DNA of 10,983 nucleotides from the NCBI GenBank assembly GCA_026991005.1, contig JALXCH010000597.1, positions 1-10,983 of the forward strand, written 5' to 3'. The position numbers were made by a program, and so were the translations under genes. The notes under the pieces are model-generated. The model saw only the letters and a program-made list of their open reading frames with translations. It made no database searches and was not told the DNA's origin. This DNA is from Calditrichia bacterium. GTDB lineage: Bacteria > Calditrichota > Calditrichia > RBG-13-44-9. Shown piece by piece: positions 1 through 5,989 of the stretch (the stretch's first letter is position 1; each line of letters starts with the position of its first letter).

Positions 1-1132
1 GGTCATAAATTGTGAGGGAGAGCTGGTAAGCACCATCACTTTTGGCCGGTAAATCGAACTGAATATTGGTTGTGGGATTAAAGGGATTGGGATAATTGGG
101 ATGCAAACCGAATCGCTCCGGAATCTGATTATTTAAACGGGTGATATGGTCACCGGACATGGGTGTGGCAGAAATGACCTGATGGTAAGTGAGATGCCCG
201 TTGTAATCTCGATCCGCCAGGCGATAATAATAAGTCATGCCATTGGTCACGTCATTATCCGTATAGGTGTACACATGCTGGATGGTGCTGTTGCCATGCC
301 CGGGAATTTCGGCAATTTTCTGGAAATTGGACTGATCGATACTGCGCTCCAGGATAAAGGCATCGTTTTCAATTTCCGATTCGGTGACCCACTGCAGCAG
401 CACCTGTGCATCTCCCGCCTGAGCGGTAAAAGAAGTGAGGGTGACGGGGAGGGATTGATCGTAATTAGCAGGCGCATCAGGACTTACATTATTTTCTAGA
501 TTATATCCATACCAATGAGAAAAATTTCCAGGTGATTTATAACCATCTCCTCCATCTAATGAATTATCCGGCCAACTTGCGAATGTCCATTCACTACCAG
601 TTGTTTCATTAATAAAATATCCTAATATATATATTTTATTAGGAGTTCCAATATCCGATAGTGGAAGCTTTAATTCAAAATAATTTGCTCCGTCATTATC
701 CCACATTGACCCATTAAATGATGAACTCTGCCATGAAGAACCATTCCAACTTTTTAAAGCATAATATCCTTCGTCCGTTCTATATTGAAAGAAATAATCC
801 GCATAAAATGGTAAAGTCCAATCCTGAGTATTAAAAGAAGGAGCATCATCTGTTCCATTTCCAGTTTTAGGAGATTCTTGAGGATCAACATCTATAAACC
901 AAATTATCCATTTTCCAGAACTTTCCTCTGAACCAATGGCAGAACCTGTGTAACCCAAATATAAATTATTCTGGTCCCATGTACAATATGCGGTATACCC
1001 ATTTGTACTTGTGGTAAAATCTTCATCAGTGTCAAAATCATTCGTTCCATCAATAGTAATAGTATGGTAAGTTGTAGCAAAAATATTTAAATACAGTAAC
1101 AATAAAATTGACATTGAAAATAAATATTTCAT
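1..1132 (-). CDS. Secreted T9SS-sorted protein, 3' end cut by window edge
   Basis: The frame is open from an ATG at 1132 to the window edge (377 complete codons, no stop), so the C-terminus is missing. The start is set by a perfect AGGAGG (1138-1143) 5 nt upstream. A short hydrophobic signal peptide ends near residue 18 (MKYLFSMSILLLLYLNIFA). Residues about 19-225 form a Trp/Tyr/Asp-rich module with an ITIDGTND start and a WFIDVDP motif; it resembles DOMON/CBM9-like carbohydrate- or ligand-binding beta-sandwiches, but that is inference. Residues 226-340 form the fn3-like linker seen in T9SS proteins (SLPVTLTSF, then W-x-TESE). NYPNPFNP begins at 346 and opens a type A sorting domain of which only about 32 of an expected 85 residues are inside the window. 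The protein is predicted to cross the inner membrane by Sec and the outer membrane by T9SS. The first 225 codons are AT-rich and the remainder GC-rich. It is divergent from the beta-helix gene. Confidence 0.9.
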   Translation of the reverse strand, partial: MKYLFSMSILLLLYLNIFATTYHTITIDGTNDFDTDEDFTTSTNGYTAYCTWDQNNLYLGYTGSAIGSEESSGKWIIWFIDVDPQESPKTGNGTDDAPSFNTQDWTLPFYADYFFQYRTDEGYYALKSWNGSSWQSSSFNGSMWDNDGANYFELKLPLSDIGTPNKIYILGYFINETTGSEWTFASWPDNSLDGGDGYKSPGNFSHWYGYNLENNVSPDAPANYDQSLPVTLTSFTAQAGDAQVLLQWVTESEIENDAFILERSIDQSNFQKIAEIPGHGNSTIQHVYTYTDNDVTNGMTYYYRLADRDYNGHLTYHQVISATPMSGDHITRLNNQIPERFGLHPNYPNPFNPTTNIQFDLPAKSDGAYQLSLTIYD

Positions 1133-1137
1133 GATGG

Positions 1138-1143
1138 CCTCCT
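1138..1143 (-). promoter_or_regulatory. Shine-Dalgarno AGGAGG of the left-edge gene
   Basis: On the minus strand AGGAGG is followed by CCATC and then ATG (1132-1130). This fixes the start of a gene that has no stop codon inside the window. The AATAA pentamer array lies 2 nt upstream of it. Confidence 0.8.
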
Positions 1144-1145
1144 AC

Positions 1146-1170
1146 TTATTTTATTTTATTTTATTTTATT
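1146..1170. repeat. Pentanucleotide tandem repeat, five perfect TTATT (AATAA) copies
   Basis: Five perfect TTATT units run without interruption on the plus strand, reading AATAA x5 in the sense of the left-edge gene. The array ends 2 nt before that gene's AGGAGG. It lies either in the 5' leader or in the promoter. Each unit junction contains TAAAAT, one mismatch from a TATAAT -10 box. Slippage would change leader length or promoter spacing in 5-nt steps. Confidence 0.85.
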
Positions 1171-1508
1171 AGTAACTCATTTTTAAGTGTCTTTAGACCG
1201 GCTTCTGTAATTTAAACATTTTTTCTATTTTATCAAGGAATTAATAAAAAATCGCGCCACTGAAGTCATTTTTCCGAAATAATAGTTGCGGTTAAATATC
1301 TGTAAAAATGCAGTAAATCATAACGATGTCGGGTTTTAAATGGAAATACACGCACTATAGATCATCCTAGTAATCCGGACTCTTAACCACTCACCCCATT
1401 TGATTGGAATCACAGAAATCCCAGGAAAGCACATTAAATTTGTGGCATTATTACACAGCAAAATAACACGAACAATAACATTTTGAACCATAATAAGGAG
1501 GACCGTTT
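1171..1508. other. Divergent intergenic region, no gene seen
   Basis: This AT-rich spacer separates the divergent left-edge gene and the beta-helix gene. I see no convincing ORF, RNA gene or strong hairpin. It must hold promoters for both genes, but no -35/-10 pair is good enough to call. The 3' end holds AAGGAGGA (1495-1502), the ribosome binding site of the beta-helix gene, 6 nt before its ATG. Confidence 0.6.
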
Positions 1509-3818
1509 ATGAAGGTAAATCGGTACAAATCATTATTTTGTTTTCGGAGATGGTTATTATCAGTAGCGTTATTCCTGTTTCTTATAGGTATAGGAAGCAC
1601 TTCCTTATTGGCACAGGATTATTACGTGAGTCCCGACGGAAGCGATATTGCTGGAGATGGTTCTTCCGGAAATCCCTGGCGAACCATCCAGCACGCCATC
1701 AATCAGGTACCCGCTGGCGCAACTATTTACATTATGGATGATGGAGTTGAAGGAAACGATGATTATGTGGAAAATATAGATGTCAATAAAGGCGTTAAAA
1801 TTATGGCGGATCCTTTCAATTCCACTGTTCCCAGGATAAAAGCCAGCAACCCCTCCGACCATGTGTTTTATGTTACTACAGATAATGTGTGGATTCACGG
1901 ATTACAAATCTATGGAGCTACCGACAATGGTATGGCAGGAATTTATCTGGATAATGTAAACAATTGCAGCATTATGGGGAATACCATCGGCTGGGATAAT
2001 TCTAAATACAACGATTATGGAATCATGCTGGTGGCCTCTTCCGATAACAACATCCAGATGAATACCTGCAACTACAATAACTGGGGTATTACTCTGGTAA
2101 ATTCTTCCTACGACACGTTAAAAGGGAATATTTGTTCTTATAACGTCAATCATGGAATTGAATTATATAACGGAAGCAGTTATAACATTGTGGATAATAA
2201 TCAGTGCAACTACCAGAACTCCTACCATGGCATATACCTCTGGCAGGGTTCGAACTATAATTCCATTACCGCCAACGAATGCAACAACAACGGTTTTGAT
2301 GGCATTCTGGTGAACGGATCCCGATACAATCATATCACCGGAAATACGGCAAATTCCAATACGGTGGATGGCATTGAATTGTACAACGTTGCCACCAACA
2401 ACACCATTTTTTATAACACCTGCACCAACAACTCAGGTTACGGGATAAAAATTGATGGAAATTCTGGTGGAGATTGGGTAGCTTTAAACCAATTAGAAGG
2501 GAATACCCAGGGTAACGTCAATAATGCCAGTTTAACGGTTAACTGGAATCCCTCGGTGAAATTAGGGTACTGTTACAACAGTCAGGTGAGTTATAAGAAT
2601 TATATGGGTAACTATTACGACGACTACGCGGGAAATGATATTGATGCCAATGGAATCGGGGATAATTCCTATACCACCGGGGGAGCGAATGATGATTATC
2701 CGTTGATGGAACTTCCCGACAATTACATCTGGCAATTCTGGGTATTGTGCCGGTATCAGCAATTACAACAGGGAGATTTTGGCATCGAAGGATACAGTCA
2801 ATCCATCGCCCCTTACGGTTCAAAGATCTGGACATCGGAACTCCCCACCCAGGCTGATATCTACTTTCCTCCCGGAGATCAAATTCAGGGAACCAGCTGG
2901 ACGGGCCAGATTACCTTCACCACCGGCCTAAACACTCCCGGGCCTCAATACTTTCAGATCGAAATTGGGTATGCCGACGACCAGAGCGGTAACGGATTTG
3001 TCGCCACCGGACCGGATGTGCAGTTAACCGGGGATGGTTCTTCCAAAGAATTTGCCTTTGCCTGCGATGAGCAGGCATTTACCATTCCCGCGGGAAAATA
3101 CCTGGCCGTCCGGTTAAACAATCAAACCTCCAGCTCTTACACCGTACAATTGGGTGCGGCCTGGACCTACATCTCCGCTCCGGAAGGCGGACAGGATTAT
3201 TCCCTGCCCGTAACTTTAAACTTTTTCCGGGCCAATGTGGATGGATTCTATGTCAATTTGAGCTGGCAAACCAGCAGCGAATTGGATAACGCCGGTTTCC
3301 ACCTCTATCGCAGACAGGGTGAAGGTGGAGAATACGTGCGCATTACACCGGAAATGATTCCCGGTGCCGGGCAAAGCAATACCACCCAAACCTACCATTA
3401 CCAGGACGTACTGCGTGCTTCGGGAACCTACTACTATCGGCTGGAGAGTATATCCACCAACGGACACCGGGTAGTTCGGGGAGTGGTCAAAGTACACTTT
3501 ACCCTTCCTCACGGTGAACCGCCCGCTCTCAATATTCCTAAAACTACCAATCTTTTCAAAAATTATCCCAATCCCTTTAACCCGGGAACCCATATTACGT
3601 TCGATTTAAGCAAACAGGAACATGTACGTCTGGAAGTTTTCAATCTTCTGGGGCAACGGGTGAAGGTTCTGGCAGACGAGCACCTCTCTCCCGGTCACTA
3701 TCGCTATTACTGGGATGGCACCAACAGCGATGGTAAACCCATGCAAAGTGGCATTTACTTCTACCGCCTGAAGACCGAATCCTACCAGAAAGTGTATAAA
3801 ATGATGCTTACCCGGTAA
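1509..3818 (+). CDS. Secreted NosD-like right-handed beta-helix protein with T9SS sorting domain
   Basis: The 769-aa product starts at an ATG 6 nt after AAGGAGGA. A signal peptide with a positively charged start and hydrophobic core probably ends at A35 (SLLA|QD). Residues 37-62 match the opening of DUF1565/pectate-lyase-like beta-helix proteins (YYVSPDGSD, then PWRTIQ). Residues about 90-345 are Asn-rich coils of 22-24 residues (GI-L-NSS-N-I--N) typical of NosD/PbH1 repeats. Residues 367-395 carry the family's capping signature (GNYYDDY, then DIDANGIGD and YPLM). Residues about 403-560 form an uncharacterised region, probably a beta-sandwich. The shared fn3-like linker starts at S565 and the NYPNPFNP sorting domain occupies 685-769, ending in MMLTR. 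Such beta-helices often bind or cleave polysaccharides, but I see no identifiable catalytic residues, so activity is unknown. It is probably exported through T9SS and displayed or released. The gene is monocistronic: a strong terminator follows 24 nt after the stop. Confidence 0.92.
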   Translation: MKVNRYKSLFCFRRWLLSVALFLFLIGIGSTSLLAQDYYVSPDGSDIAGDGSSGNPWRTIQHAINQVPAGATIYIMDDGVEGNDDYVENIDVNKGVKIMADPFNSTVPRIKASNPSDHVFYVTTDNVWIHGLQIYGATDNGMAGIYLDNVNNCSIMGNTIGWDNSKYNDYGIMLVASSDNNIQMNTCNYNNWGITLVNSSYDTLKGNICSYNVNHGIELYNGSSYNIVDNNQCNYQNSYHGIYLWQGSNYNSITANECNNNGFDGILVNGSRYNHITGNTANSNTVDGIELYNVATNNTIFYNTCTNNSGYGIKIDGNSGGDWVALNQLEGNTQGNVNNASLTVNWNPSVKLGYCYNSQVSYKNYMGNYYDDYAGNDIDANGIGDNSYTTGGANDDYPLMELPDNYIWQFWVLCRYQQLQQGDFGIEGYSQSIAPYGSKIWTSELPTQADIYFPPGDQIQGTSWTGQITFTTGLNTPGPQYFQIEIGYADDQSGNGFVATGPDVQLTGDGSSKEFAFACDEQAFTIPAGKYLAVRLNNQTSSSYTVQLGAAWTYISAPEGGQDYSLPVTLNFFRANVDGFYVNLSWQTSSELDNAGFHLYRRQGEGGEYVRITPEMIPGAGQSNTTQTYHYQDVLRASGTYYYRLESISTNGHRVVRGVVKVHFTLPHGEPPALNIPKTTNLFKNYPNPFNPGTHITFDLSKQEHVRLEVFNLLGQRVKVLADEHLSPGHYRYYWDGTNSDGKPMQSGIYFYRLKTESYQKVYKMMLTR

Positions 3819-3841
3819 AAAGGATAGGAACTATTTAACTC

Positions 3842-3882
3842 AAAAGGCCCGTTTCATCCGCGAAGCGGGTCTTTTGTTTTTT
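3842..3882 (+). terminator. Rho-independent terminator of the beta-helix gene
   Basis: Arms 3842-3855 and 3862-3875 pair over 14 bp (AAAAGGCCCGTTTC with GAAGCGGGTCTTTT, two G-T wobbles) around a 6-nt loop, and are followed by GTTTTTT. The stop codon lies 24 nt upstream. Confidence 0.9.
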
Positions 3883-4173
3883 CCTAAAAAGCATAAGTAT
3901 TTTATCGGTTCCATCATCATGTGCGAGAATCGCCGGTCGAAAAGTCCCATTTCAATTCGTGCCCGATTAATTCCTTCACACAATTCATATTTATTTGTTC
4001 ATAATTCATTTATTTCTTTTTCTTTCCGCAATCCATAAAAAAATTTCTAACCAACTTTTCAGGAGACTCCCAAACCTGTTTCGAGGATATCACCAGAAAA
4101 GCATTCAAAAATCATTTCCGGATTATATTTTGAATATGGAAAAAATATTGTCACTTTTCGGAATATGGTCTCC

Positions 4174-4191
4174 ATCCCATAAACATGGGAT
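4174..4191. repeat. Perfect 7-bp inverted repeat upstream of the SUMF1 gene
   Basis: ATCCCAT and ATGGGAT are separated by AAAC. No T-tract follows, so it is not a typical terminator. Its last base overlaps a candidate -35 hexamer (TTGCAT, 4191-4196), so an operator role is possible but inferred. Confidence 0.5.
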
Positions 4192-4218
4192 TGCATGAAA
4201 AAAATTTTATAGTAATAT
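4191..4218 (+). promoter_or_regulatory. Candidate promoter of the SUMF1 gene
   Basis: TTGCAT (4191-4196) and TAATAT (4213-4218) are separated by 16 nt. Transcription would begin near 4225. That lies downstream of a GTG at 4219 and upstream of the favoured ATG at 4243, so it supports the ATG. The match is weak in AT-rich DNA. Confidence 0.3.
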
Positions 4219-4233
4219 GTGGGCAAAAAAACT

Positions 4234-4239
4234 GGAGGA
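4234..4239 (+). promoter_or_regulatory. Shine-Dalgarno GGAGGA deciding the SUMF1 gene start
   Basis: GGAGGA lies 3 nt (4 nt from GGAGG) before the ATG at 4243. It is downstream of the alternative GTG at 4219, and it is too far (about 16 nt) from the next ATG at 4255. It therefore selects 4243. Confidence 0.7.
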
Positions 4240-4242
4240 AAG

Positions 4243-5769
4243 ATGATTAGCAAAATGCGTTTTACCCTGTTTTTGATGGTATGGGTTGTAGGGATTATTT
4301 TCGTATTTCCCTCTGCACATGCCAATAATCTCTCCATTCAAAATGTCCAACTCACCGGTCGCAACACCACCGACCACTATGTGATGGTACAATTCGATAT
4401 TTCCTGGGAGAATTCCTGGCGAGACGCTGTGAACTACGACGGTGCCTGGGTGTTTATTAAATACAAAAAGACCGGATTAGGCTGGCATCATGCCACCCTT
4501 CATACCAGTGGCCACAGCGCTCCATCCGGTGCCAATATAGAAGTGGGCACTACCAATGGTGTGGGGAAAGGAGTATTCATTTACCGCAGTTCCGAGGGCA
4601 GCGGCGACGTGAACTGGAGCAGCGTGCAGTTGCGCTGGGATTATGGCTCGGACGGCCTGGCAGATAACGACCTGGTGACGGTAAAAGTATTCGGCATCGA
4701 AATGGTGTATGTTCCTCAGGGAGCTTTTTACGTAGGCGACACTCCCGGAGGAAATGCGGTGAATAATTTTTATGAATATGGTACCAGCAACGATCCTTAC
4801 CTCATTGATTCAGAGGATGCCATTGACGTTGGTACCACAAACGGTAACCTCTATTACCACAATAATGGAGGCTCTCCCGGAGATTTTTCCGGCCCCATTC
4901 CAGCAGATTTTCCTAAAGGTTATGATGCCTTCTGGTGCATGAAATACGAAATTACCCAGGGACAATACACCGATTTTTTAAATACCTTAACTCGCACCCA
5001 GCAAAACCAACGGACAGAAACGGATATTTCCACCAGTAGTATCAGCGATATTTATGTAATGAGTGGTAGGTCTTCAGAAATTTATCGAAACACCATAAAA
5101 TGCCCTTCTTCCGGGAACGGAACCTCCTCCCCTATCACCTTTTCTGTGGATGCGCCGGATTTGGCTTGTAACTATCTGTCTTTTGAAGATGTAAAAGCCT
5201 ACCTGGATTGGGCAGCGCTGCGTCCCCTCACTGAGCTGGAATTCGAGAAAGCTTGCCGGGGGCCAGAATATCCAGTGCTTAACGAGATGGCTCATGGCAA
5301 CGGAAACGGAGGCGCCATTACCGGATTTGAAGGAGTGGATAAAAGCGGAACAGAAACGAAAAGTCCCACAACCGGTTTGATAAACAAAGCCTATGGGAAC
5401 CAATCCGGGGTTCAGGGCCCGGTGCGTGTAGGCATTTTTGCCGCTACGGATAATGGACAGGGTTATACCCGGGAAAATGCGGGAGCCAGTTATTGGGGAA
5501 TAATGGAACTAAGCGGAAATGTAGTTGAACGGTGTGTGACTGTGGGTAATACTTATGGTCGTGCTTATACCGGTTTAACCGGAGATGGGGAACTGAATTC
5601 CTCAGGCAATTCCGATGTAACCAACTGGCCACCAAGTGGTTACGGCCAAAGCTATCGGGGTGGAAGCTGGTCTCGTGATCTGGCAGAGTGTATGGTCGGA
5701 TATCGTCTTTATGGCAGTATTAATAACACTGCTCGAGGCTCTGATATGGGCGGGCGAGGTTGTCGGTAA
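4243..5769 (+). CDS. Secreted SUMF1/FGE-like (C-type-lectin-fold) protein
   Basis: The product is 508 aa from the ATG at 4243; the upstream in-frame GTG (4219) lacks a ribosome binding site. A signal peptide ends in an AHA motif at A27. Residues 28-150 form a beta-rich module (VQFDISWENSW, then AWVFIKYKK) often found in front of SUMF1 domains in FCB bacteria. The SUMF1 domain runs from M154 (MVYVPQGAF) through MKYEITQGQY, RPLTELEFEKACRG and ELSGNVVER to RGGSW (472-476), and ends at the terminal GGRGCR. In human FGE the two catalytic cysteines follow the GGSY motif. By my alignment C483 matches Cys341 and an Arg replaces Cys336, so sulfatase activation is unlikely and a binding role is more plausible. 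Unlike both flanking plus-strand genes it has no T9SS sorting domain. Its C-terminus resembles variable regions of diversity-generating-retroelement targets. No terminator follows, so cotranscription with the next gene is possible. Confidence 0.88.
   Translation: MISKMRFTLFLMVWVVGIIFVFPSAHANNLSIQNVQLTGRNTTDHYVMVQFDISWENSWRDAVNYDGAWVFIKYKKTGLGWHHATLHTSGHSAPSGANIEVGTTNGVGKGVFIYRSSEGSGDVNWSSVQLRWDYGSDGLADNDLVTVKVFGIEMVYVPQGAFYVGDTPGGNAVNNFYEYGTSNDPYLIDSEDAIDVGTTNGNLYYHNNGGSPGDFSGPIPADFPKGYDAFWCMKYEITQGQYTDFLNTLTRTQQNQRTETDISTSSISDIYVMSGRSSEIYRNTIKCPSSGNGTSSPITFSVDAPDLACNYLSFEDVKAYLDWAALRPLTELEFEKACRGPEYPVLNEMAHGNGNGGAITGFEGVDKSGTETKSPTTGLINKAYGNQSGVQGPVRVGIFAATDNGQGYTRENAGASYWGIMELSGNVVERCVTVGNTYGRAYTGLTGDGELNSSGNSDVTNWPPSGYGQSYRGGSWSRDLAECMVGYRLYGSINNTARGSDMGGRGCR
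5650..5766 (+). other. Possible DGR-type variable region at the SUMF1 C-terminus
   Basis: The last 37 or so codons run from the conserved RGGSW through a non-conserved stretch to GGRGCR and the stop, the position where variable regions lie in C-type-lectin-fold DGR targets. By hand count 22 of the 32 codons after GGSW end in T or C, as expected if they derive from AAY template codons. The end is GC-rich (5750-5766), a property of some IMH elements. No template repeat or reverse transcriptase is visible in this window, so this is only a hypothesis. Confidence 0.25.
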
Positions 5770-5928
5770 TTCCCCTTAAATTAAAATCACTGTTATCCCT
5801 GGGAAAATGCAAGAGAAGCTAGAAGTCCATTAAAATCAGAATCGTCGCAGGGCGAATACAGAATGAAAAATTGAAAACGTAATCTGCGCAAACAATGGTT
5901 TTTGGAGAAACGATGATATTCGACGATT

Positions 5929-5960
5929 GAAATTCCGGGTACTTTAAGCCCTGGAATTTC
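5929..5960. repeat. Imperfect inverted repeat in the leader of the FxGGxYDGY gene
   Basis: GAAATTCC-GGG (5929-5939) pairs with CCC-T-GGAATTTC (5949-5960), giving 11 bp with one bulged T and a 9-nt loop. No T-tract follows, so it is not an obvious terminator. It ends 29 nt before the downstream ATG, where it could be an operator or a leader structure. Confidence 0.5.
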
Positions 5961-5977
5961 CAGACCGGTTATAAAAC

Positions 5978-5984
5978 AAGGTGG
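5978..5984 (+). promoter_or_regulatory. Shine-Dalgarno AAGGTGG deciding the repeat-protein start
   Basis: AAGGTGG lies 5 nt before the ATG at 5990. The alternative in-frame GTG at 5981 overlaps this site and cannot use it, so 5990 is favoured. Confidence 0.65.
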
Positions 5985-5989
5985 AACAG

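Larger units (their letters stand above)
3883..4218. other. Intergenic region upstream of the SUMF1 gene
   Basis: I see no convincing gene in this stretch. It contains a direct repeat GAATATGG (4132-4139 and 4161-4168) and a perfect 7-bp inverted repeat, ATCCCAT/ATGGGAT, with a 4-nt spacer (4174-4191). A possible promoter follows. A short open frame at 3995-4198 lacks a ribosome binding site and recognisable protein features. Confidence 0.5.

Noticed and set aside
146..499. Plus-strand open frame of 117 codons
   Set aside because: It lies antisense to the C-terminal cassette of the left-edge gene, which is clearly coding on the minus strand (NPFNP sorting domain). It has no ribosome binding site.
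621..643. Inverted repeat CCTAATA/TATTAGG
   Set aside because: It lies inside the AT-rich coding region of the left-edge gene and is explained by Ile/Tyr/Leu codons; no regulatory context.
3995..4198. Plus-strand 67-codon open frame between the beta-helix and SUMF1 genes
   Set aside because: No Shine-Dalgarno, AT-rich low-information peptide, and it overlaps the inverted repeat and candidate promoter of the next gene.
4219..4242. GTG start for the SUMF1 protein
   Set aside because: The strong GGAGGA lies downstream of it and serves the ATG at 4243, which also gives a cleaner signal peptide.
5770..5989. DGR template repeat or riboswitch downstream of the SUMF1 gene
   Set aside because: I found no near-copy of the SUMF1 3' end here and no match to a riboswitch core that I know; only the hairpin at 5929-5960 stands out.
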